This document shows positions 1-11,900 of a stretch of 64,000 nt of DNA, one piece after another; position 1 is the first letter of the stretch; every line of letters begins with the position of its first letter. The position numbers and the translations under genes were made by a program. Source of the DNA: Leguminivora glycinivorella. Taxonomy: Eukaryota; Arthropoda; Insecta; Lepidoptera; Tortricidae. The notes below the pieces were generated by a model that made no database searches, was not told the DNA's origin, and saw only the letters and a program-made list of their open reading frames with translations. The DNA lies in NCBI RefSeq assembly GCF_023078275.1, contig NC_062990.1, positions 10,617,549-10,681,548 of the forward strand, given 5' to 3'.

Positions 1-510
1 GATCAACGAGATTTAACTCAAGCATAAAAAGCTCGCGAAATGACTAGTCATGTTTCTTTCCCAAGCTGTAAATGATTTATATGAACTATATCATTTAACT
101 GAACTCGCCAACTTGTTAACTCAATAGAGATCGAGAGATTCAACTCGCTTATTTCGCTCAATAATTTACCTATCTGAGTTCGGAATGACGAATGACAGAT
201 TCAGACCGTTTCGAAATAATTCGAAAGGTGTCAGCCAGACCTATTTGCGTGATTCGCCATTATGGTATTACACTTATGGCTGTGTATATAACCATCTATT
301 TTACGAATTTTCGTGCACAGAGTTTTGTTGGATGTCGAGAGAGCAGAAGCCTACAACAACCTCACTACGGCTCTCGTTTGTTAGGCAACCAATAACAATT
401 TCTATTTTACACTCAAAAAATCTAATTATTGTATTATATATTTTTTTATTTCTTTTTTAAATAGTCACACTACTATATATTGTAATATGTTATTATTATA
501 TATTTAAAGA
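1..510. other. AT-rich DNA, nothing recognised
   Basis: Short overlapping open frames at 185-460 lack any recognisable domain and are not convincing as exons. A missing 5' exon of the microexon gene could lie here but none could be placed. Confidence 0.4.
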
Positions 511-735
511 CCGGACTGGCCTAGCCCAGCGGGTAGTGACCCTGACTGCTACGCCGCGGTCTCGGATTTCAATCCCGGTAAGGGCATTTATTTGTGTGAT
601 GAACACAGATATTTGTTCCTGAGTCATGGATGTTCTCTATGTATCTAAGTACTTGTATATTATGTATGCCTTTGTCTGAGTACCCACAGCACAAGCTTTC
701 TTGAGCTTACCGTGGGACTAAGTCTGTGGAAAAAT
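511..735 (+). mobile_element. tRNA-derived SINE, family A
   Basis: The head has Pol III box-like sequences (TGGCCTAGCCCAGCGG and GGATTTCAATCCC). The body continues with GAACACAGATATTTGTTCC and a tail with CTTGAGCTTACCGTGG. The same family recurs inverted at 951-1181 and at 51806-52001. Confidence 0.75.
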
Positions 736-950
736 AATATTTATTTAATGATATTTATGTATATATTTCCGTTTTTCTTTCTATTTTAGTTTCTTATTTA
801 ACTGTCGGGTTTAAGAAGCGTATTGTATTGGTAGTCTAATATAATTAAATAATTTATTAGTAGTCAACTAGTCATAATACTCATAATTAATTGAGTAGAG
901 TTAATGTTTTTATGTGGGTCTATAAATAAATAAATAAAATAAATATTATA

Positions 951-1181
951 GGACATTCTTACACAGATTGACTGAGGCCCACGGTAAGCTCAAGAAGGCT
1001 TGTGCTATGGGTACTCAGACAACGATATATATAATATATAAATACTTATATACATAGAAAACATCCATGACTCAGGAACAAATATCTGTGCTCATCACAT
1101 TAATAAATGCCCTTACCGGGATTCGAACCCGGGACCGCGGCGCAGCAGGCAGGGTCACTACCGACTGCGCCAGACCGGCTA
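951..1181 (-). mobile_element. tRNA-derived SINE, family A, inverted copy
   Basis: The reverse complement of the 511-735 element with the B box GGGATTCGAACCCGGG intact. The two copies converge tail to tail across a ~215-bp spacer, so a transcript through both could fold into a long hairpin. Confidence 0.75.
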
Positions 1182-1185
1182 TTTA

Positions 1186-1700
1186 ATGATGGTAGGGATA
1201 ACCTTGATTTTTATAATGTTAAATTTTTATCCTTTCATCAATAAAGATTTTTTAAGTAGTCTCTACTGTGTACTTGTTCGCGGTTGGCATGACAACGATT
1301 TCGAAATTGGCACGCAGCTACTCATTCGTGAATTATTTTATTTTATTTTCTTACATAATAATCTATACTTTAAAGTTTTAAAAATATATTGTGAGTTGTG
1401 AGGTACTTAATTTATGTTAAACAATGTAAAATACATCAAAAAAATCTGAAAAAATAGTCAAGATAAATATTTGTTTCATAATAGCAACCATTCTTACGAT
1501 TGTTATCCTTATTCATTGCTATATTGTGATTATTTACAAGAATAAACCCACAAACCGGCCAATCTCGCGAGATCTCGCGAGATTGGTTTCATGAGTTCCC
1601 GAGATCTCGCCTGGGCCCCAATCTCGTCGAGATTGCATTCCCTAGATTCAATTGTTTGACATGCACGCCGCACGCTCCGCCCCGCACAATATGCGCATGC
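1186..1700. other. AT-rich DNA, nothing recognised
   Basis: A 71-codon open frame at 1186-1401 has no recognisable domain. Around 1560-1630 the motif ATCTCG(C)GAGAT repeats as short palindromes. Confidence 0.35.
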
Positions 1701-1710
1701 ACTCAGGCCT

Positions 1711-1856
1711 TACGGCCCAGCCACATTGGTCTAAGCGCGACAGCGGTGAGCGGCGGCCATACATTGGAGCGAGACACAGCGATGGGACTTTTCATTCGCA
1801 CGTATGACTGCCGCTCACCGCTGTCGCGCTTAGACCAATGTCGTCGCTGGGCCGTA
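1711..1856. mobile_element. Palindromic MITE, family 1
   Basis: The terminal arms of ~45 bp begin TACGGCCCAGC and end GCTGGGCCGTA, with a nearly complementary core reading GACAGCGGTGAGCGGC. A second copy lies at 53204-53348. Confidence 0.7.
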
Positions 1857-2040
1857 AGTGCCGTTACACTTCAGAAACGTAAGCGATTGTAGTAGTAGTA
1901 GTAAAACACTTTTTTCTACTCCCGTACTGTTATTCGTGAGTTACAAGGTCGTGCATAGAACTTTAAAACCCTACATAAAAGATGTCAGGACAAGTCTATC
2001 TAGTCTATACCCTGAAAACATTTAGTAGCAGTAGCACGAT

Positions 2041-2350
2041 ATAGCTGTTACAGTTCAGTAAATACATTGCTACCAACTTAACAAACCAATTCGCAGAGTC
2101 GAGACTCCTTCGTTTTCTGCTGCGTTCATTGGCGACGCGTCGAATCGCATTCAAATGTATGAGAACTCGATTCAACTCGGCTCGATTCGTCTTAGTGGCC
2201 AGGCTTCAAAGAACCATACCATAGACAGTTTTATTTTCATGTTTGCACTCAAACTGCATATTCAAAATGGTAGGCGCTAGATAACTAAGATGACTGAAAG
2301 TAGGTATTTGTTGATTTATAATTTTCTTTCAAAAAAAGTGCTTGGTCGTA
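2041..2350. other. Unassigned DNA upstream of the first visible exon
   Basis: Nothing was recognised beyond TCGACTC-rich short repeats near 2095-2190. Confidence 0.3.
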
Positions 2351-2361
2351 GAAAAAATATT

Positions 2362-2490
2362 GTATGCAACTGTGTTTAACTGAGTCAAAAAATGCTCGTG
2401 GCGTCTTTATTAACAATTTTCGGCTTCGCCTCAAATTGTTACCCACGCCACTCACCTTTTTTGACCTCTTTTAATCACCAGTTGCATAAA
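2362..2490. mobile_element. Fold-back element around a TTCGGCTTCGCC core
   Basis: The arms GTATGCAACTG and CAGTTGCATA flank complementary GAGTCAAAAAATG / CCTTTTTTGACCTC and GTGGCGT / ACGCCAC stretches around the central palindrome AACAATTTTCGGCTTCGCC. Confidence 0.55.
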
Positions 2491-2493
2491 ATA

Positions 2494-2620
2494 CTATATT
2501 GTACCAGAAAATAATACAACACACAAGAAAAAGAGCTTATCACTAGTACAAAGGCGAACTTATCCCTTTAGGGGATCTCTTCCAGTTAACCTTTGAGCAA
2601 TTGAAGGAGAATTGGAAATA
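2494..2620 (-). mobile_element. Fragment of a LINE 3' UTR
   Basis: GTACAAAGGCGAACTTATCCC matches the 3' UTR of the LINE at 46449-46860, in the same orientation. Confidence 0.4.
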
Positions 2621-2860
2621 GTAGGCATACAGTATAAACGGCGCAGAAAACGGATTCTATAGGTAATAATAAATTATAACTTACACTAACATGGAATATA
2701 TACGAATAAATACATAATAAATAACTATACAAGTAGCAAATAATATAAATATATATATATATATATATATCGATTGAACGATTGTGACATTAGTAGGTAG
2801 TTGGTGGGTACTGTGGGTAGGTTTTCAGATAAAAGTTTATATAATGAATGGTTGTTTCAG

Positions 2861-2920
2861 AATTGGGATGCCTCGCGCCAACAGGCTTATGGAGCAGACT
2901 CTGCAAAGCTACTACTACGA
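2861..2920 (+). CDS. Microexon gene, first exon seen (60 nt)
   Basis: The acceptor is GTTGTTTCAG and the donor GTATGT. The phase-0 reading is NWDASRQQAYGADSAKLLLR. A Helitron-like repeat begins 14 nt after the donor. This exon is the least certain because it is separated from the next by 2.7 kb and shares no motif with the others. Confidence 0.6.
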
Positions 2921-5900
2921 GTATGTTAACATATCCATACTAATATTATAAATGGGAAAGTGTGTGTGTCTGTTTGTTTGTCCGTCTTTCAAGGCAAAAC
3001 GGAGCGACGAATTGTCGTGGTTTTTTAAGTGGAGATAGTTGAAGGGATGGAGAGTGACATAGGCTACTTTTTGTCGCTTTCTAACGCGAGCGAAGCCGCG
3101 GTCAAAAACTAGTATTACATATTTATAGTATATGCATATAAGACTAAGACAGTGTTGCTACTAGCTTCTAATACAACTCGATATCGAAAACGTTACGGAA
3201 ATTGTATTAATTGTTGGTTATTGTAAGTACCTAACCATTTGGGGAACACTTTTTCCATACAATAAATGTCATTTTCAGAACAGATGGTGTTTTTTTTACA
3301 CTAGTGCGAGAAGTTCCTTTTTTACGCACTTGTATCGTAATGTACTATTTCATAGACATAGACATAGAAAATCTTTATTCAACATCACATGAAAATGTTA
3401 CAAACAATGAAGAAGTGTTACATTAGGATTTGCTAAAGTAGAAAACTTAAATCTAGACTAAACATCTAAGAAAATGAGTTATACATATACACGTGAAATT
3501 AAAATATTCATGTGCGTTAAATAGGAGCTTGCCTCAGCATAATGTTGCAGCATGTTAACTACAATGCTGGTTTTCAGGCAGACCCTTGATATACAGTGCG
3601 TAAACGTAATAAGACTGTGTTAAGCGAGACATGTCTGCATTTCAAATCGACCATCAAGCCTGGGAAGCCTTAGCTGAAGACCGAGGTCAATGGCGAAAGC
3701 GTGTTGTGGAGGGGAGAGGGCTATGCGACGAAGCCTGGTTTAATGCTTTAGATAGTAAAAGGTGTCGCAGAAAGCAAACCGAGACTAGAACCTCAGGTGG
3801 TATGAGTTTCCTCTGCCAAAAATGTGGCAGGTCGTGCCGCTCGCGAATCGGCCTCCACAGTCACCAAACCCGTTGTCGAAGCAGCAATGTGTAAATCGTC
3901 TGCAATAGACGCAAAGGCCTGTGATGAAACGTAATAAGGGCGATAAATTAAACCAGGCGTATAATTCAATATTGTTATCATTCATTAAGAGGTGTTTTTG
4001 ATTTACTCTTAATTTTCACCCCATAATGAATTTTTGAAAAAAAATCTCAGCAGCAATGTACTGTAAACGTGGTTGCGATGACAATCAATGACAACTGTCA
4101 ACGAGCGTTTAACGGGAGTGTGTTTGCATTACGTTGCGGGCCGAATTAATTTGTATGGATAAAAAAAATATTTCAATATTAAGTAAAAGTTATCTAATTA
4201 CATTTTATACGTCCTATACTCACCACCGTTAAGAGGTTCGCCCGTATTAGGTTTACACCCTGTATTGTCACCTTACAGCTGATTTCAGTATCTGACAGAT
4301 GGCGTTTTTTGGCCGCACTAGTGTGTAAAGAGGTTCATTTCTTGACAGATCGAAACTTCAGAGGGCTATCTGTACCTACTAAAAATATCGTACGATACAC
4401 GTGCAAAAAGGAAATTTTGACTTTTTTTTGCACTTGTATCGTAATGTACTATTTCCGTTAGGTTTACGCTACCAAGTACTAACGTATAAGACACTCGTGG
4501 TAGATACATTCGTCTATTAGCTACGCAAATCATCATCTTCCTTGCGTTATCCCGGAATTTTCTACGGCTCATGGGAGTCTGGGGTCCGCTTTTGACAACT
4601 AATCCTAAGATTTGCCGTAGGCACTAGTTTTTACGAAAGCGACTGCCATCTGACCTTCCAACCCGAAGGGTAACTAGGCCTTATTGGGATTAGTCCGGTT
4701 TCCTGACGATGTTTTCCTTCACGAAAAAGCGACTGGCAAATATCAAATGACATTTCGCACATAAGTTCCGAAAAACTCATTGGTACGAGCCGGGGTTCGA
4801 ACCCGCGACCTCCGGATTGAAAGTCGCACGCTCTTACCGTTAGGCCACCAGCGCTTTATTAGCTACGCAAATAACGTTTTAATTTAATTTATACTTCAAC
4901 TATACCAATACTCCATCAAACAAAAACATCGTTAGTCGAACTTAAATAAATCGAACAGAAATTAAATTCTCATTCGCAAACTATTGATAGCAATAGCTTT
5001 CCGCTCGATTTTACAATTAATTCATGGAAACAGGAATTCCATTTAATAGATTATTTATCGAATAATTCAGTGTAATTCTGTTCATAAATTACGCTTCAAT
5101 TAAAAAACAAATATAACATTATGGTTGCTACACAATACTACACATCCCAGTCTCTCAGTCATTCAGTCGCAGGTAACTCTTGAACTTGTCCGTATTTCAT
5201 GAGTTTATGTTTGTTTTTCCAATAATTTGAACAATTAGCAATCCATACTTAATATTATAAATGAGAAAGTGTGTGTGTCTGTTTGTTTGTGCGTCTTTCA
5301 CTGCAAAACGGAGCGACGAATTGACGTGATTTTTTAGGTGGAGATAGTTGAAGGGATGGAGAGTGACATAGGCTACTTTTTGTCTCTTTCTAACGCGAGC
5401 GATGCCGCGGGCAAAAGCTAGTGTACTACTTAAAACAATAAAAAAATGGAAGTAACTAAACGCAAAAACGTAACAGTCACTTGACATCATGTTTTTAAGT
5501 TTATGTTACGAAGTTTCACTTCTTCCGCGTGGAGGGATTCCAAGCACTTTTTTTCCTTTAGTATAAAAGTTTGTTATGTAATTAATACATATTTTGTATT
5601 TTTTAGGAACTCAAACCTCCTGATCCGTTTCATGAATTTCCTAAAGTGGTAAGTATTTAATAGTTATTTGTTATAAAAGGGGTAAAGTTGTATTTTAACG
5701 CCGAGTGTGGAATTGAAAAACGAGCAAGTGAAAGGATTCTATAGTTGAACCACGAGCGAAGCGAGTGGTTCGAATATAGAATCCTGAACTTGCGAGTTTT
5801 TTAACACACGAGAAGTAAAATACATTTGCACCCGAGTGTAACACAAAACTTTTCCCCTCACTATAGCGAGGAAACTACAACGCAAAAAATGCGTTTATCA

Positions 5901-8900
5901 CTGCTTCCAGTAGTTCCACAGGTGGTAAATCATCTTTATTACTAGATTCACCTACTTTTATAAATTTTAAAGCAGTTAATTTGACTATTCAAGGTCAAAT
6001 TACTTCACCCACTAGTGGATAAAATGCGTTTTTACCAGCTGGTATTAAAGGACAAAACACGTGTTTCCGAGCTAGTGAGGGGAAAAGTTGTTATTCAACC
6101 TTAATACATACATACAATTACGCCTGTATGCCATGAAGGAGTAGACAGAACACATAAAACTACTCAAATTTTAGTGCTACTCTTGGCAAATAAGGGGTTG
6201 ACAGAAAACGAAACTGTGTCATTGCAGTGACAGGTTGCCAGCCTCTCGCCTACGCCACAATTTAACCCAACTAACCTCAAAGAGCTTAAGAAATCAAATG
6301 GCATAATTCTTGGAACCAATAATTCTCTTACCAACCATTCAACCAGCCGAACAACCAAATAGCCATTCAGCCAGCCCACCAACTAATCTTTGGATGGATG
6401 AACTGGCAAACAATTTGTCATAAATATAGGAACAGAGCTAGGATGGGCCATGTCGCTGGGCGAGCTGAACTCTGGAGTGGAAGCCTGCGGCCGTGGCTTG
6501 CCTCTGAGATGGAGAGATGACATCCGCCAACAATTTGGCGAGAACTGGACGCAGATGGCAATGGACCGACAGGCGTGGAGGAATGAAGAGGAGGCCTATG
6601 TCCGAAGACGGGCGCTAAGCAGCGGCTGATCCATACAAGCCGATTTCCACTGGCTTGCCTAAAATTGATTACTAGTAAAGTACCAAATGTTTAGGTAGGT
6701 TTCTTTTTGCTCAGTGTTGCCTAGCAGAAATTTTCACCAGCCGCCACTGAAGGCTATAGATATATAATATAGAAACCTTAGCGTAAAACAAATAATATAT
6801 ACTATGATTCTCTGTCTATGTTTGAAATGAGGCCTCAAATTTAAGCATATCCAAATACTACGTGATTCTATAATAATTATAGCTCCGGCGCCATTGATTG
6901 AAAGATTTGCGCATTTGTGGTAATTTTTATTTTTATGTTACAGGATGACTTTGGCGAGCCGATAGAGTGGGTACCTTTAATTAAGGTAAGTTTAAAACTA
7001 TAGTTATTTGTTATAGAAGGGTGCAAAAGTGTATTTTAACGCTGAGTGTGGAATTGAAAAACAAACAAGTCCTTTCCTCTCACTATAGCGAGGCAAAAAA
7101 CGCGTTTATCACTGCTTCCATTATTTCCACAGGTGGTAAATCATGTTCATCACTAGATTCTCCCACTTTTATCAATTTTAAATCACAAAATTTGACTCAC
7201 ATTTGACTATTTCAAGATCAAATTACTATATCCACTAGTGTATAAAGTGCGTTTTTACGCGATGGCAAGTGTTTCCGAGCTAGTACCTAAGGGGAAAAAT
7301 TCATTATCAGTCGCCTGTTTCACATCGATGCCTTACGAGTATATGACTTCCTTCAATATCATTTGTGTTATGTATGTATTACAGGCCAATATAACAGATG
7401 GTCTCGCAAGACTCACGGTAAGTCAGAATTAAAATAGTACATTATGGTACAAGTGAGGAAACTCGAAACGAGTGGTGACAAATTAAAACACGATCGTAGT
7501 AGTCAATCGAAGAAAGTTGCGAAAATGGAAATCTTATCGTCATTAGGTATTTACTTTTAGTTTCGTATTGACGATTTCCATCAAAAATTATTATCTTGTC
7601 TTGGCAAGGCGGTATTTAAACTTTCTGTACCTACATGCATATTTTTATCATCTAACTTGACAGGTAATAAAAATATTCATGTAGGTACACAAAGTTTAAA
7701 TGTGCCAAGACTTATATTGATCGGGATATGTATACCGTAATTACCTTTTTTTTGGAGCTATCGATATTTCAATGCAGTTACATGTTTAATTGTATCTATA
7801 CCCGTGATCATGATACATGTCACTGCGTCGAAATATCTGAAGTTCCACAAAAATGAAATAGGTAATCACGGTCTACATATATCCCGATCAATATAAGTCT
7901 AATGATTCATTAGCAATGAAACTACCGCGATTCCTTCAAAACTCTGATAACAAAATTAGCTCCGATATTATTTAATAATTGTATTTGTAACTATAATTTT
8001 ATAACATGTTATTTATATTAATTAGGACAGGAAAACGGGAAGGAACATGCAGGCCAGAATAAATGTAAGTTAAAACATACAAAAATAAAATCTTTTGAAG
8101 TTTCTAAGCAAAAACCTCAATTATTGTTAGGACGAATTTAAGTAAAATATGTATAAGATTTAAAACAGCGCAAATTTAAATTAGATATATTACTGTTGTG
8201 TTTTGAAGGATCAAACGGAATCCCTCAGGCGATTTACTTGGTCTAACAACATAACATTATTCTTTAGATACATATACAGGGCGTCCCAAGACTTTAAGAT
8301 ATGAAAGGAAAGTATTTTGCTGTAAGAAGACTAAGTTATTTTTTAATATTAGTGATAGGTACTGCATGCACTCAAAGATATTCTAAAAAAATTACTTGAT
8401 TTTGTGGGAATCGACCCGACTTAAATATAAAAAATAAGTTTTTTGCAAAAATTTCATTTTTAGCACAAGCTTTTATCGCCGACTACTGTACCTTTCTTTC
8501 AACAATCATCTACTGCTCTTCGAGCTAAACACCCCTTACTCGATGGGGATACGACGTTTCATAACAAAGTGCTTATGACCACCTTTCTGCTCCATCATCA
8601 GATCAGCTTCATAATACCATAATATTGCATTGTCACGTAATTTACATATGTGTACAAAATTTCAGCTCAATCGGAAACCGGGAAGTGGGTTAAATTTAGC
8701 TTCTAGGTTTTGACGCACACTAACATACTAACAAGGCAACTTGAATGGAAGATTGTAAAAACACATCTACTTTTATCATGCCACTCGACAGAATGGACAA
8801 ATTAATAACAATTCTTCTTAAGTAAGGAAATAAAACTATGGAAATGGATTACACCGCGAATAATGAATTTACTCCTTCATCCGTTGTATTGTATGTAAAT

Positions 8901-11900
8901 TTATTATACGAAATGTATTTACTTTTCCATAGTTTCATTTCATGGGGAACTATCGCGCTAACTGAAGACAATCTTCTTAGGTAAGGAACAACTTAAAATG
9001 TGTGTGTGCACGGAAAAACGTCCCACTTTGTCGATTGCTATACCTAAAGCCGCTTTGTCAGTTTATTCATATAAAGATACAAGTAAATCTCGCCTTAATG
9101 GTAACCGACAAAGTGGGTCTGTTTCAATCCCACTAAGACACAGGTGTGTGCGTTCACCGCTAAGAAAACCCCATTTACTGTGGTTCCACAGTTCTAAGGC
9201 ACAGCCCTTGCCTTGTCAGGAAGTATTGGGATCCTCGGAGTCCACATTTCGAGTAACGTCCAATTCCGTTGTCACTTGGAAGGGAAAGCTGCGTTGGCAT
9301 CCAAAAAGCTCGGTGTGCTCAATAGAGCGAGGGGATACTTTACTCCGGGGCAAAGACTGCTCTTGTACAAGTCGCAAGTTAGACCCCACATGGAGTACTG
9401 CTGTCACCTTTGGGCAGGAGCACCTGGATACCAGCTTGGACCCTTTGACTCGATCCAGAGACGCGCTGTACGAATTGTCGACGATCCCAAACTCACGGGC
9501 GGTATTGAACCCTTAAGTCTAAGGAGGGACTTCGCCTCCTTATGTGTGTTCTATCGCCTGTACAATGGGTTGTGTTCTGAAGAACTGTTTGACATGATGC
9601 CAACGGCCACTTTTCATCATCGCACCGCTCGCCATCGACAGGGCGCTCATCCACACACCTTAACAACCTAAATGGTCGCGCACCGTACGGTTTCAGAGGA
9701 ATTTCCTCCCACGAACGCTCCGGCTGTGGAATGAGCTCCCTGTCGAGGTATTCCCGATGTACTACAGTATGGGGACTATGGGGATCTTCAAAAAATGAGT
9801 GTACAAGTTTCTAATGGGTCGGCAACGCGCACGTGACACCCCTTGAGTTGCAGGCGTCCATAGGTTACGGTGACCGCTTTCCATCAGGCGGGCCGTATAC
9901 CTGTTTGCCACCGACGTGGTAAAAAAAAACCACAAATTTTTGAGTTACTATCTACGACATGTAAGGTACTTTCCCTTAATGTCTCATAGTCTTGGGACAG
10001 CAAGCGCTGGTAGCCTAGCGGTAAGTACGTGCGACTTTCGTTCCGGAGGTCGCGGGTTCGAACCCCGGCTCGCACCAATGAGTTTTTCGGAATTTATATG
10101 CGAAATGTCATTTGATATTTGCCAGTCGCTTTTCGGTGAAGGAAAACATCGTGAGGAAACCGGACTAATTCCAATAAGGTCTAGTTTACCCTTCGGGTTG
10201 GAAGGTCAGATGGCAGTCGCTTTCGTAAAAACTAGTGCCTACGCCAAATCTTGGGATTAGTTGTCGAAGCGGACCCCGGGCTCCCATGAGCCGTGGCAAA
10301 TGCCGGGATAACGCAAGGAGGATGATGATGATGAGTCTTGGGACAGCCTGTATATGCCGTTAAAATGTAGGAATGTTGACGTAATTACTCCAATCTTTTT
10401 ACATAAGGACTAAATTCCAAAAAGCTTGACAAACAAATCTCAGTATTATTGTCGTACGGTAAAAGTTAGGAATAAAAACAGTTGTACTTCAAAATGGGAC
10501 AATATTAGCTGCCTTTTACGGTAAGTAATTTGCTGTTTTTACTCAAGGCTTTTGTTATTTGATTTCTATTGAAAAATAGTCTGTTTTTCCAAGAAGGACC
10601 AAGTTCATTTACATCTCTAAGTTAAACAAAAGTAAATGGAAGTGGTTAATTCTTCTGCTAATCAACACTATATGCCTACAATTATTAATTAAATGTGTAA
10701 TGTCATTTGTTGTTCTTATAAAAAATAAAAACACGCAAAAATATTTGTTGAAAATATGATTTTGGCCATTTCCAGGCTGCGAAACAGCGCCATCTAGTTT
10801 TAAGCCTAAAAGGCCCATACATTTCAGGGGTACGCTTTTTTGGATGGGCTTGTCTGTCCCGTATTATACCGTCCTTGATTCAATCATTCCAAACAAGGTA
10901 GGGGGAGTCCGAGAGAATTACGAGAGACGAAAACTTACGAAATACAAAATGGTGACCGTTTGTTTACAATCTAACTACTTGTTTACATTAAGGTACTTTT
11001 ATACAGTGTTGGGAATGGAAGAAACCCCATATACTATGTAGAAATCGGTTATTAAATAATAGCGAAGAGGATCGAGTATTATAGAGAGTTACTGTTAAAG
11101 TAAAATGTGTAATCACAGTGCATAGACTGCCATCTCTCGACTCAAGCTTAAAACTTTTCAACCTCAGTTTTGACAATTTGGCCCATATTGTTAGCATGAT
11201 ATGTGTTGATATGTCACAGTTTCGATTTCTGTCAACCCCTTAGTTGCCAAGAGTGGCACTGAAACTTGAGTAGTTTCATGTGCTCTGCCTACCCCTTCAT
11301 GGGATACAGGCGTGTTTGTATGTATGTTGTATGTATGATATGTGTTAAAATGTCAAAAATTAATATTAGCGCCATCTAGTCGAGCGTTCCCGAAAGGTGT
11401 AACGCCATCTAAGCCACCGTAATACCTTTTTCTCTAGGGCTTAGCTAGAGGTACGTTTTTTTCTTAGACTTTATCCGTCTATACGGAGTTACATTATGTC
11501 TTTGATAATAGGTAGGTACACTTATGAGTAATAATACTTCAAAATAATATATCTATTCTAGGGCACAGTCTTCGTTCCAGTTTCTCACCAGTCTACTACA
11601 ACGGTAAATGACAATTTTAAAATAAATATTTATTATTAAGGAACAAAAAATATTTATAATAAAGTAAAAGACAGATCAGACATCCAATCATGATGAGTGG
11701 AGGAAAGAGGGGGAGGCTTTTGCCCAGCAGTGGGACATTTATAGGCCTAATAAATATATATTGTAAGGATTTTTATGAAGAGTACCTACATTAAGACTGG
11801 CTGTAATTTTCACTTTAATATTTACTCCAAAGTTAGGTCCAGTTGCATCAACCACATTTGACAGACACATCATCGTCACGCAGCAGACGTCTATGGATCT

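Larger units (their letters stand above)
8277..10354. mobile_element. TIR element interrupted by other elements
   Basis: The left end TACAGGGCGTCCCAAGACT is inverted at the right end (AGTCTTGGGACAGCCTGTA). Inside are a retroposon-like repeat (8826-8978), a LINE end (8998-9925) and a SINE (10001-10333). No transposase was seen. The TACAGGG terminus resembles Tc1/mariner elements. It sits in an intron of the microexon gene. Confidence 0.5.

Noticed and set aside
1656..1892. 78-codon frame
   Set aside because: It coincides with the palindromic MITE at 1711-1856.
2238..2268. ATG followed by MFALKLHIQN and a GT, a possible first exon
   Set aside because: It would end in phase 1, incompatible with the phase-0 exon at 2861, and lacks a clear hydrophobic signal peptide.
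3571..3610. Acceptor-like TTTTCAG followed by a short frame and GT
   Set aside because: The phase-0 reading hits TGA after three codons.
8998..9516. 172-codon frame overlapping the LINE
   Set aside because: It is a shadow frame of the recognisable reverse transcriptase reading at 9213-9671.
10004..10080. tRNA-like sequence with a good B box
   Set aside because: It is the head of a family B SINE with tail and target duplication, not a functional tRNA gene; the same holds for 4797-4856 and 54062-54137.
10508..10519. Possible 12-nt exon (LPFT) of the microexon gene
   Set aside because: The donor GTAAGT is good but the acceptor has no pyrimidine tract and so short an exon cannot be supported by eye.
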